From assembly GCA_027297085.1 (NCBI GenBank), contig JAPUIL010000151.1, positions 1 to 15,987 on the forward strand: a DNA stretch of 15,987 bases. The letters are read 5' to 3'. The position numbers and the translations under genes are program-made. The first letter of the stretch is position 1, and every line of letters starts with the position of its first letter. Positions 6,629 through 13,424 of the stretch are shown one piece after another. The notes beneath the pieces are model-generated. The model did not search any database. It was not told the origin of the DNA and worked only from the letters and a program-made list of their open reading frames with translations. Source of the stretch: Verrucomicrobiota bacterium (lineage in GTDB: Bacteria > Verrucomicrobiota > Verrucomicrobiia > Opitutales > UBA2995).

Positions 6629-7888
6629 TCACGCCATTGCTCTCAGCGCCTTCACCAACACATCCAGCTCTTGGGTGCTGGTAAAAACATTTGGGGAAAT
6701 ACGGCAGCCATGAACACCACTGCCGTCGATTGGAGCGGTATAAATTTTATATTTGTCCATTAAGGTTTTCCCCATATCCGACGGTTCCATACCTTTGATT
6801 CCAACCGTAGCAATTCCACAAGAACGATGTCTCTCCTTGGGGGTATATAAAACAACATGGTCCATCTCCCTGGCTTTATCCGTCCAATAGTTTTGTATGT
6901 ACCGCAATCGAGCTTCCTTTCGCTCCCCGCCAATCATATTGTGATAGTCTATGGCGTTGGCTATGGCCAGGTCCGTATGTGCCGGATGGGTACCGGTATG
7001 ATTGAGTTTCAGAATGTCAAATTCTTCTCTTTCGACGTCAGCAAATACGGGCCAGATCTTAGGGACATTCTTTTTCTTCACGTATAAGAACCCTGCACCC
7101 AGAGGCACGCTCAGCCACTTGTGCAAGCTGGTGCCGTAATAATCGCAGTTCAGGTCGTTAATCGAAAAATTGAAATGACCAAATGCATGGGCGCCATCCA
7201 CCATCACATCCACACCCTTTTTATGGGCCATATCACAGATCTTCCGGATGGGGAGAATGTGGCCGGTTATGTTGATGATGTGACAAACCATCAATAACCT
7301 CGTTCGGGAAGTAATAGCAGAGGCATAGGCCTCCACAATTTCTTCGTCCGACTTCGGGTGCATGGGTACGTCAATGACTTTTCTCACCACTCCGTATCTT
7401 TTCTCTACCAAAAGGAACATATTTCGCATGGCCCCATAATCCTGGTTGGCCAATACGGCTTCATCTCCTTTCCGCCAATGTACACCGCCAATTACCGTAT
7501 CCAACGATTCCGTGGCGTTTCTGGTGATAATCAATTCATCCGGAACACAGCCCGCCATGTCAGCCAGCTTGGCTGCCACTCTCTCTTTGTTCTCCAAGCG
7601 AAAATTCCGCATGTAATAAGAACCCTGATAATTCACCTCGCGAACATGAGTGATGAAATGCTCCAGAGTGTCTTCGGGCAGTAAACAATAGAAGCCGCTT
7701 TCCAGATTTATATAGTCCGGTTTGAGTTTGTAAGTAGCTCTGATTTTCTCCCAAAAATCCTTATCTCCAGCCAGTTCTTCAGAAGAAAGATGCTCTGCTG
7801 CACTCAGTATCTTTTCCAGGTTTGCAAAAAATGGAGACGCCGACAGACCCACCAACGATATCCGTTTTATGAAGTCACGCTTATTCAT
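6629..7888 (-). CDS. Class V aminotransferase-fold PLP enzyme (isopenicillin N epimerase-like)
   Basis: A 419-residue fold-type I PLP enzyme. The visible PLP site is ITRNATESLD (121-130, phosphate and ring contacts), the ring-nitrogen aspartate D231 in MVDGAHAFGH, and the Schiff-base lysine K257 in TSLHKWLSVPLGAGF. The SLHKW form is that of isopenicillin N epimerase-like members rather than cysteine desulfurases. The N-terminus, KRDFIKRISLVGLSAS, looks like a Tat signal in which the first arginine is lysine, so export is possible but uncertain. The reaction (epimerase, lyase or transaminase) cannot be read from sequence. It stands alone between a terminator and a 345-base gap. Its ribosome-binding site is weak (GAG six bases before the ATG). 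Confidence 0.87.
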   Translation of the reverse strand: MNKRDFIKRISLVGLSASPFFANLEKILSAAEHLSSEELAGDKDFWEKIRATYKLKPDYINLESGFYCLLPEDTLEHFITHVREVNYQGSYYMRNFRLENKERVAAKLADMAGCVPDELIITRNATESLDTVIGGVHWRKGDEAVLANQDYGAMRNMFLLVEKRYGVVRKVIDVPMHPKSDEEIVEAYASAITSRTRLLMVCHIINITGHILPIRKICDMAHKKGVDVMVDGAHAFGHFNFSINDLNCDYYGTSLHKWLSVPLGAGFLYVKKKNVPKIWPVFADVEREEFDILKLNHTGTHPAHTDLAIANAIDYHNMIGGERKEARLRYIQNYWTDKAREMDHVVLYTPKERHRSCGIATVGIKGMEPSDMGKTLMDKYKIYTAPIDGSGVHGCRISPNVFTSTQELDVLVKALRAMA

Positions 7889-8233
7889 GGTTACTCAATT
7901 AATGAAGGTAGTAGGTGCCTGGATAAATTGCCAGCGATTCTTTACGGAGCAAAAAAAAACCCTATGCCGGCCTTCGCGCTTGGCTGCCGTATGGTGCGAC
8001 GAGGACCCGTCTCCGCACTGCGCCCTCGAGGCACGCGCCGTCGCGCTACCTTTTATGTCGTTTGCTAAAGCTCACCATTTAGCCATTGCTAGGCGCTCGG
8101 TCCCTTGTCTATTGAGATGAGTTATTAAGGGGGGCAAATTAAAGGTTTTCGAGAATGGGCATAATCATGCCCGTTATGTGTAACCACTGTTCTCAGATGA
8201 TCTGTACCATTGTCATCGGTTAATACAAGTGTG
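7889..8233. other. Intergenic stretch, no gene
   Basis: No gene recognised. It holds an A9 tract (7950-7958), a 58-base GC-rich imperfect palindrome (7993-8050, listed separately), and a hairpin AATGGGCAT-aatc-ATGCCCGTT (8154-8175, one G-T pair). That hairpin lies about 60 bases beyond the haem-binding gene on the minus strand but has no adjoining T-run, so it is at best a weak terminator. Confidence 0.5.
7993..8050. repeat. GC-rich imperfect cruciform
   Basis: The outer arms are GGTGCGACG and CGTCGC-gct-ACC (three-base bulge). Inside is an alternative hairpin GTGCG/CGCAC with GAG/CTC within it. Base composition differs sharply from the flanking AT-rich sequence. Its first nine bases match 6468-6476, so it is probably another member of a dispersed intergenic repeat family. 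No ORF or transposase accompanies it. Confidence 0.45.
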
Positions 8234-8662
8234 TCACAACTCCCCGTCGAGCCACTGTTCGATGATATCGAATTCGTCTTCTGTGACTTTGGCGTCCGGG
8301 TGAGTGATAAGGTAGCTTTCTATGGGCATATCCCCATCGAGAACCTCGTCGAATGTCTCTTCGATCTTCTGCACTTGTTTCTTCTCGGAGTAGTTATCCC
8401 ATTTCGAAAAGTTAACCTCAGCTCTAGCTTCGTGCACATGATCGGCCACCCACCAGGAGACAGGTGCCACATAAGAATACCAGGGCCAGTGAGCTTCATT
8501 GGAATGGCAATCGTAGCACTTGGCTTTGAGGATAGCTTTTACTTCGTCGGGTATTTCAGAGTCGGCAATCTCGGGCGGATTGCTCCGGTCGACAGGTTTT
8601 AACTGAATGAGGAGAAAGATGGTTAGGAGAGTGTATCCTGAAATCTTGAGGATTTTCTTCAT
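8234..8662 (-). CDS. Haem-binding domain protein (CxxCH), membrane-anchored
   Basis: A 142-residue protein from the ATG at 8662. A TTG at 8692 would add ten residues, but MKKILK followed by a hydrophobic segment (about 8-21) is a normal N-terminal anchor or signal. The mature part has one c-type haem site, C49-x-x-C52-H53 in KCYDCHSNE, then HWPWYSYVAPVSWW and a region ending NFSKWDNYSEKKQ. This matches the haem-binding domain family Haem_bd (Pfam PF14376) closely. Such proteins sit in the periplasm, often near cytochrome c peroxidases, and their electron partners are mostly unknown. No cytochrome partner gene is next to it here. No clear ribosome-binding site was seen. Confidence 0.88.
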   Translation of the reverse strand: MKKILKISGYTLLTIFLLIQLKPVDRSNPPEIADSEIPDEVKAILKAKCYDCHSNEAHWPWYSYVAPVSWWVADHVHEARAEVNFSKWDNYSEKKQVQKIEETFDEVLDGDMPIESYLITHPDAKVTEDEFDIIEQWLDGEL

Positions 8663-9117
8663 AGCTTGGTCGATGAATAAAACGGTTTCCAATCATCACA
8701 TAAGGAGTCGCACATTCTTGTCTATAAGAACATATTTCAAATTCAAAATCGGTGCTGGGCGAATCCATTTGAATTGGCCACGTACACCGCGACTTTTTTG
8801 CAACCAATTAGCCCGAACCTCTCACCAAATGTGCACAAATAGAGTTAAGAAGATAATAGTAAGCGTTTTGTGAGATTCTTCGGAAATACAACCCGTCCAT
8901 ATCCGTTTGCACACATTTTCGGGCTGACATGCCGAGTGTTCCTTCCTCCCGGCTTCAGTAACGCACGGAACTGCGCGCCTTCGCCTATCAGTCGTCGAGC
9001 TCGACATCTCAACTCCGTGAGAATTCCGGGTTAGCTTTGATCAGTGTTGGAGTTAAGACATCCAGGTGGTTCGTTTTTACTTGGTTCGTGGAAAGTCCTC
9101 ACATTGAACTTGTTATT

Positions 9118-9137
9118 CCCCTTTGCTTGCGTCGGGG
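9118..9137. repeat. Short palindromic repeat, copy 1
   Basis: CCCC-TT-TGCTTGCG-TC-GGGG, matching the element at 9347-9366 at 17 of 20 positions, including the whole TGCTTGCG loop. It has no T-run behind it, so it is a repeat rather than a terminator. Confidence 0.55.
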
Positions 9138-9181
9138 TTGCTGACTGATGGGAAAGTTTGAAAACCGAAGGTTCTTCATAG

Positions 9182-9254
9182 TTGTAGGAGGGGCTTTATA
9201 CCCCGATTTCATCGTACACCTCGGAACGACCGGGTCATAAAGCCCCTCCTGCAA
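9182..9254. repeat. REP-like inverted pair (BIME-like)
   Basis: The arms at 9182-9199 and 9237-9254 are inverted copies, 17 of 18 bases matching (starting TTGTAGGAGGGG). Each unit also has its own small hairpin; the left one is GGGG-ctttata-CCCC (9190-9204). The left unit has the same layout as the units at 13230-13382 (TGTAGGAG, stem, CTTTA loop, stem, CGAT). This is the arrangement of REP elements mobilised by RAYT transposases; none is encoded here. Confidence 0.8.
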
Positions 9255-9346
9255 ATGAGTTGTATTTAATGGAAAAAGGTCTGGGCGGTATTCAGTCCTT
9301 CCTGCATGGTGGTTTGCGCAATGATCGTGATTTATGTATTTAAATA

Positions 9347-9375
9347 CCCCGCTGCTTGCGGCGGGGATCTTTTTT
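9347..9375 (+). terminator. Terminator-like hairpin abutting the TonB-system operon
   Basis: Stem CCCCGC/GCGGGG with an eight-base loop and the tail ATCTTTTTT: the form of an intrinsic terminator on the plus strand. It ends only 14 bases before the ATG of the DUF3450 gene, and no plus-strand gene lies upstream for over 6 kb to 6411. It may be a leftover repeat (copy 2 of the short palindrome), or an attenuator in the leader of this operon. Confidence 0.6.
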
Positions 9376-9389
9376 AGTGCACTTCTCTG

Positions 9390-10181
9390 ATGCCTATCTA
9401 CAACTTCCGGTTCCTACTAGTTTCTTTTTTCTTCGGTGTATTGTCCGGTGGATTCCTATCAGGTGACACCGTTGACAATGTTGCTAAAACGCGGGCAAAC
9501 ATGCTTGAAGTTCTAAAGATTCGGGAGACCATGGCCACCGAGAAGCGTGCCTGGCGTGAACAGAAGGATTTAATGGAAGGACAGCTCCAACTGGATAGAC
9601 AGGCGTTATCCCTCTTGGAAGTGTATTTGGCGGAAAGCGAGCCGCAGCTGGAATCCTTGCTCGAAGAATCAACTAGCTTGAAAGCCGATCTGGAGGATTA
9701 CACGGAGGTGATCGAATTCTGGACAGGGAAACTGGAAGTCCTAAAGGAGCGGCTGGCTATTCTTGTATCGAGATTTCCGCCGGGATTAAAAAATCAGCTG
9801 ATGTTGGAATTGAGAGACCTGCAGGCATTGGATATTTCCAGGGATAACGCCCTGTTGAAACGTGCATTCGACATGTGCCTTGAGATAATTTCGGAGGCGA
9901 ATGAATACCACCGTGACATTCACTTGATCACCGAAGTGCACGCTCTTCCCGATGGTAGGAGAGGGGACTTCAAGGTGGTATATCTGGGATTGTCGGGAGG
10001 TTATTATTTTTCCGATCCGTTGAAAATGGCCGGTAGAATTATCTGGGACGGCGAGACCTGGCAATGGGAGCAAGACAATGCGTTGTTAATCGATCTGGTC
10101 TCACTGGGCGGGATAATTTCCGGTCAAGAATCACCCCGGTATCTGGCCCTGCCATTTCAGGCGAAGGAGGTGTCGCCGTGA
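9390..10181 (+). CDS. DUF3450 family periplasmic coiled-coil protein
   Basis: A 263-residue protein with a signal peptide (about 1-25, hydrophobic LLVSFFFGVLSGG), then a long charged helical part (about 35-127) that reads as coiled coil, then a compact C-terminal domain (VVYLGLSGGYYFSDP, IIWDGETWQWEQDN). Both the sequence style and the position before a long MotA/TolQ/ExbB gene match DUF3450 proteins of TonB2-type clusters (for example, the gene next to ttpC2 in Vibrio). Its exact role is unknown; it probably interacts with the periplasmic coiled coil of the next protein. Its stop overlaps the start of that gene (GTGA), so translation is coupled. The start has no clear ribosome-binding site and lies directly behind a terminator-like hairpin. 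Confidence 0.82.
   Translation: MPIYNFRFLLVSFFFGVLSGGFLSGDTVDNVAKTRANMLEVLKIRETMATEKRAWREQKDLMEGQLQLDRQALSLLEVYLAESEPQLESLLEESTSLKADLEDYTEVIEFWTGKLEVLKERLAILVSRFPPGLKNQLMLELRDLQALDISRDNALLKRAFDMCLEIISEANEYHRDIHLITEVHALPDGRRGDFKVVYLGLSGGYYFSDPLKMAGRIIWDGETWQWEQDNALLIDLVSLGGIISGQESPRYLALPFQAKEVSP
10164..10170 (+). promoter_or_regulatory. Shine-Dalgarno deciding the TtpC-like start
   Basis: AAGGAGG lies seven bases before GTG 10178-10180. The reading frame is open back to 10064, but only this GTG combines a ribosome-binding site, a signal peptide and a minimal overlap with the previous gene. Confidence 0.85.
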
Positions 10182-11527
10182 GGTTGATTGCCGTATTGGC
10201 AGCTTGTTTATTTTGTCCCGGCTTATGGCTTAGTGGCCAGAGCCTGGAGGAAGCGTTAGTTTGGAGTAAACAGGAACTGGCGGTAGCCAAGCAGGAACAT
10301 GCCAAGGCCAGGGACATTATCGTGGATGAAAAACTTCCGCTTGCTCGTGAACTTCGCATAATTCGTCAAGAATTGCGCCAACAAGGTGAAAATAAACGCC
10401 TTCTTGATGAGAAAAAAAAGGGCAGTGATTTCGAGGTGGAGCAGCTCAAGTCGAAAAACACAACATCCAGTGCGTTGGCACAATATCTGGAAAATCAGGC
10501 CATTCGTTTCCGGCAGGGGTTTGAAGCTGATTTGGGCATAGGTGAGCGTCTCTCTTATGCGGACTCTTTCCTGGAGATGAGCCGGGCGCACCAAAGTTCT
10601 GCATCGCTGCTTGAGCGAGCGGAAGCGCAGTGGAAAGTGATTGAAAGTTCTCTCTCCCGCGCCGAGGGCATTTCGGGGGGTGCTCGTTTTGGTACTCAAG
10701 CTGTTTCCGCCGAAGGAGTATTGGAAAAAGGTACGGCTATTCAACAGGGCCCCCTAGTTTTTTTTAAGTCCGATGAAAGCTCCATTGCTGGCAATCTGGT
10801 AGAGGATGAAAGTCTTCGACCGCATGTAAAAAATCTAGGAGAAGAACATAAAGCCGCTGTTCTCAAACTGTTTGAAGGAGCCAAGGTGGTTATACCCGTT
10901 GATCCTACTCTGGGACAGGCAGCCTTGATTGAGCAGGAAGCCGTTTCCCTAAAGGAGCACCTAGTGCGGGGTGGATTCTGGATGATTCCCATTTGTCTCT
11001 TTGGAGTCTGTGCTCTGCTTACCGGAATATGGAAATGGACTGCTTTACAGAAGATGCAGCTTCCGACCATCAAGGAGTTTGAAAAACTGAAAGACCTGTC
11101 TCCTGACGATTGGAGAAAACAATATCGTGGGGATGCCCGGACGCTTTTGGAAAACCTGACGAATGTTAAAACCGAAGCTCCGGACATTCAAGCTGCGGAG
11201 CTCGACGTGGCGTATCAGGAATTTAAATTCAAGCTCAACCGGTGGCTACCTGTGATTGCTCTAACCGCCGGTGTATCTCCGTTATTGGGTCTACTGGGAA
11301 CGGTCACCGGCATGATTAAAACCTTCCAACTTATCAGTCTTTTTGGTGCGGGAGATGCCAAGCTGCTTTCCAGTGGTATTTCAGAAGCGCTAATTACCAC
11401 TGAGTTTGGGTTGGTTGTGGCAATTCCAGCCCTGATCTTCCATACTTATTTGCAACGTCGTGTTAAAAAGATCCTCGTTCGGTCAGCCAGTTTGCTCGAG
11501 CAGGTGAGCAGAAGAGTGGTAGGGTAA
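10178..11527 (+). CDS. MotA/TolQ/ExbB proton-channel protein, TtpC-like
   Basis: 449 residues, starting at GTG. It has a signal peptide (RLIAVLAACLFCPGLWLSG, about 2-20), then a roughly 240-residue periplasmic part rich in charged helices and probably coiled coil. Next are membrane segment 1 (about 266-286, GGFWMIPICLFGVCALL) and a cytoplasmic loop. The ExbB/TolQ core follows: LTAGVSPLLGLLGTVTGMIKTF (about 361-382) and GISEALITTEFGLVVAIPALIFHTYL (about 400-425). The core motifs are intact, so it should join a proton-driven complex. Fusion of a long periplasmic domain to an ExbB core is the hallmark of TtpC, the fourth component of Vibrio TonB2 systems. It is followed after one base by the standard ExbB gene. 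Confidence 0.9.
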   Translation: MRLIAVLAACLFCPGLWLSGQSLEEALVWSKQELAVAKQEHAKARDIIVDEKLPLARELRIIRQELRQQGENKRLLDEKKKGSDFEVEQLKSKNTTSSALAQYLENQAIRFRQGFEADLGIGERLSYADSFLEMSRAHQSSASLLERAEAQWKVIESSLSRAEGISGGARFGTQAVSAEGVLEKGTAIQQGPLVFFKSDESSIAGNLVEDESLRPHVKNLGEEHKAAVLKLFEGAKVVIPVDPTLGQAALIEQEAVSLKEHLVRGGFWMIPICLFGVCALLTGIWKWTALQKMQLPTIKEFEKLKDLSPDDWRKQYRGDARTLLENLTNVKTEAPDIQAAELDVAYQEFKFKLNRWLPVIALTAGVSPLLGLLGTVTGMIKTFQLISLFGAGDAKLLSSGISEALITTEFGLVVAIPALIFHTYLQRRVKKILVRSASLLEQVSRRVVG

Positions 11528-11528
11528 A

Positions 11529-11996
11529 ATGAGTGAGGTATTCCAGGATATGGGAAGTTACCTCCACAAGGGAGGCTGGATGATGATTCCGCTGTTTGTG
11601 CTTGGTCTGATCTTATTTACTTCGCTATTGAGAGCGCTTCTCTTCCTGGCCATACATGCCAAATCTGATGTTGAGGAAGAGGCCGCCTTTGAACGTCGAT
11701 TAAGATATCTGAAAGTTTTGACCAGCGTGGCACCCTTGTTGGGGCTGTTGGGAACCGTGGCGGGGATGTTGAAAACCTTTCGTGGATTGGCGAGCAAAGG
11801 AATTTCCTACACGGAAAATTTAATTGCGGTCGGAATATCGGAAGCCCTGGTCACCACGCAGATGGGCCTGTCTATCGGTGTGATCGGACTAACTGGAATT
11901 ATGCTTTACCGTCACTTTCATCAGCGGTACCTGCTTCATGAATACAAGCAAGAAGCCATTCGTTTAAGATCGATTCAGATTGGAGGTAGCGAATGA
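11529..11996 (+). CDS. exbB: ExbB-like biopolymer transport protein
   Basis: A 155-residue proton-channel subunit with three membrane segments (about 18-42, 64-84 and 103-128). The conserved core is PLLGLLGTVAGMLKTF (69-84) and GISEALVTTQMGLSIG (102-117); T76 and T109/T110 occupy the positions of the channel threonines of the family. It would form the ring around ExbD that uses the proton gradient to drive TonB. It is shorter than E. coli ExbB, as usual for TonB2-type ExbB. The gene begins one base after the TtpC-like stop codon and overlaps exbD through ATGA, so the operon is translationally coupled. Confidence 0.92.
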   Translation: MSEVFQDMGSYLHKGGWMMIPLFVLGLILFTSLLRALLFLAIHAKSDVEEEAAFERRLRYLKVLTSVAPLLGLLGTVAGMLKTFRGLASKGISYTENLIAVGISEALVTTQMGLSIGVIGLTGIMLYRHFHQRYLLHEYKQEAIRLRSIQIGGSE

Positions 11997-12403
11997 AAAA
12001 AGCCTGGGCATCGGAGTTGGAAGAAGAAAGCGGAGAAGGTATAAATATTTCTCCCCTTATCGATATCGTGTTCATCCTGCTGCTGTTTTTTATCGTTACT
12101 TCAGTCTTTGTTCAGGAGACCGGCGTTGAGATTGAACGACCGGAGTCCAGTCAGGCGGTTGAACTTGACCGAGAAAGTATATACATAGCCGTAAGTGGGG
12201 ATTTGAAAGTCTATTATGGAGGGGCGGAAATAGGACTTCAGGGAATCCTTCCGACCCTGGAGCGGATAAATCCTGCCGATGACCAACCGGTTATCATTCA
12301 AGTAGATGGGCGAGTGCCAACCAATTTCCTGGTGCAAGTCATTGACGAGGTGAAGCAGGCCGGTATTGAAACCGTAAACGTCGCAACCATTGAGCCATCA
12401 TGA
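11993..12403 (+). CDS. exbD: ExbD-like biopolymer transport protein
   Basis: 136 residues: a short charged N-terminus, one membrane helix (about 21-43) and a periplasmic domain. The signature INISPLIDIVFILLLFF holds D24, equivalent to the essential proton-carrying D25 of E. coli ExbD. The C-terminal part (VIIQVDGRVPTNFLVQVIDEVKQAGIETVNVAT) is the usual ExbD/TolR fold. A good ribosome-binding site, GGAGGT (11982-11987), lies within the end of exbB; the start overlaps the exbB stop and its own stop overlaps the tonB start, both as ATGA. It partners the two ExbB-type proteins before it. Confidence 0.94.
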   Translation: MKKAWASELEEESGEGINISPLIDIVFILLLFFIVTSVFVQETGVEIERPESSQAVELDRESIYIAVSGDLKVYYGGAEIGLQGILPTLERINPADDQPVIIQVDGRVPTNFLVQVIDEVKQAGIETVNVATIEPS

Positions 12404-13101
12404 GCAGTATTGCTGATACCCGACCGGCGGCAGTCACAGGAATCTCCGGTGCAGGAGGGCTTTTGCTACTTTTAGGGTTACTTTATCTTTTATCATACGT
12501 ACAGCGCGAGGAGCAACCGAACCGCGAGATACAGTCTCTGGATATAGGGAGTGTTGCGATTTCCAACCCGGAAGACGAATCCAAGGAGATGGCTCAGTCA
12601 CTCCCAAACAATTCCTCACCTGTCCCCCAACTACCGACCCAACCCTATCGTCTGCCTTCGCGGACTATTGAGCCCATACCATTGAGCCTGCAAGTGGATG
12701 TGACTCAAGTGTTGGAAAAACGAGATACTTTGGAATACCTCATGTCCCAGCGCGATCTCTTCGGTGCTTTTGGTTCGATCAAATTGGAGGGCACGGATTC
12801 CGCTCCCAGGGCGCTTTATATGCCGCCGAACGTTTTCCCTAAATCATTAAAGGACCAAGGCATTTATCACGGGAAAGTGCTCTTGTTAATCGAAATTAGT
12901 GAACAGGGAGTTGCCCTTGTCCGCCGTGTCATCGAAACGGATTACCCGGAAATCGTGGATCCGGTGATCGAGTCTGTTCACGGGGCCATTTACACTCGCC
13001 CCAAGCGGCATGGAAAACCAACCCGTACGATCATCAAGAGTCTTATACATTTTCGCTCCGGTCCGGAAGGTGATAACATGACACAGGAGGTACAGGAATA
13101 A
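12400..13101 (+). CDS. TonB-like energy transducer
   Basis: A 233-residue protein with one N-terminal membrane helix (about 17-34), a short linker with scattered prolines (65-95, weaker than the Pro-Lys/Pro-Glu repeats of classical TonB) and a C-terminal domain at about 142-218. That domain shows FPKSLKDQGIYHGKVLLLIEISEQG, the TonB pattern of a proline-containing entry, a helix, and G.V.....I...G. The usual YP before the helix is FP here, and the final strand is diverged. With exbB and exbD directly before it and ATGA overlap, it is very probably the transducer that opens outer-membrane receptors. No TonB-dependent receptor lies in this window, so its cargo is unknown. Confidence 0.85.
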   Translation: MSSIADTRPAAVTGISGAGGLLLLLGLLYLLSYVQREEQPNREIQSLDIGSVAISNPEDESKEMAQSLPNNSSPVPQLPTQPYRLPSRTIEPIPLSLQVDVTQVLEKRDTLEYLMSQRDLFGAFGSIKLEGTDSAPRALYMPPNVFPKSLKDQGIYHGKVLLLIEISEQGVALVRRVIETDYPEIVDPVIESVHGAIYTRPKRHGKPTRTIIKSLIHFRSGPEGDNMTQEVQE

Positions 13102-13424
13102 GCGCAATGAGTACAAAAATCGTCACTCAGCCTGCCTACGCGCAATGTTTCCGCCGTCGCCAAATGGCTATGTCGAGATACGTCAGCACGGCACGGCTAA
13201 ATCCTACAATTGGGAGGTCCGACGCGGTGTGTAGGAGCGGCTTTACGCCGCGATCCGGTCAGCCCGTACAATCGCGGGATAAACACGCTCCTACAATTGC
13301 GAGTTCCGAATCGTGGTACAGGAGGGTTTTTGACCACAACTCCATCTCAAAAGAGAATCGTGGCATAAAGCCGCTCCTACAGTTTTTGAGTTTTCGTCGC
13401 TGGAATAAAATAGACCGGATCGCT
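13102..13424. other. Intergenic region tonB-TPR, falsely open reading frame
   Basis: By chance there is no stop in the TPR frame from the ATG at 13107 to the TPR gene, so 106 extra codons can be translated. They encode no recognisable protein: the Arg/Ser-rich text is the read-through of repeats. The first part (about 13125-13229) is GC-rich with several CGCC/GGCG runs, and the second is a four-unit REP array. An AGGAGGT at 13085-13091, inside the end of tonB, lies 15 bases before the ATG at 13107, too far for efficient use. Confidence 0.65.
13230..13382. repeat. REP-like array, four units in two inverted pairs
   Basis: Unit 1 (13230-13254) begins TGTAGGAG, has the stem GCGGC-tttac-GCCGC and ends CGAT. 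Unit 2 (13271-13296) is an inverted copy, ending CTCCTACAA. Unit 3 (about 13315-13340) is a degenerate direct copy (ACAGGAGGG). Unit 4 (13357-13382) is a well-kept inverted copy, ATCGTGGC ... CTCCTACAG. The spacing forms two head-to-head pairs, as in bacterial BIMEs. The units match those at 9182-9254. Confidence 0.85.

Larger units (their letters stand above)
8663..9389. other. Long intergenic region rich in palindromic repeats
   Basis: About 730 bases with no convincing gene. It contains a 12-base perfect palindrome GTCGAGCTCGAC (8994-9005) in a GC-rich patch (8930-9010), a short CCCC...GGGG palindrome (9118-9137), a head-to-head REP-like pair (9182-9254), and a second copy of the short palindrome with a T-run (9347-9375). 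The promoter for the TonB-system operon must lie here or further upstream. TTGCGC (9314-9319) and TATTTA (9337-9342), 17 bases apart, are a weak candidate. Confidence 0.6.

Noticed and set aside
7993..8050. Integron attC site
   Set aside because: The palindrome is GC-rich and lacks the GTTRRRY/RYYYAAC core sites; no integrase or cassette pattern is present.
8154..8175. Terminator of the haem-binding gene
   Set aside because: The 9-bp stem is real but no T-run follows in the minus direction, so I leave it as a plain hairpin.
8822..9007. Minus-strand ORF in the long intergenic region
   Set aside because: About 61 codons, no ribosome-binding site, composition typical of a repeat patch (Arg/Ser/Thr-rich), no recognisable domain.
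9182..9254. Intrinsic terminator or CRISPR repeat
   Set aside because: No T-run follows the large inverted repeat, and there is no regular spacing of direct repeats with unique spacers; it fits a REP pair better.
10064..10177. 38-residue upstream extension of the TtpC-like protein
   Set aside because: It overlaps the DUF3450 gene in another frame, whereas GTG 10178 has a perfect Shine-Dalgarno and starts a signal peptide.
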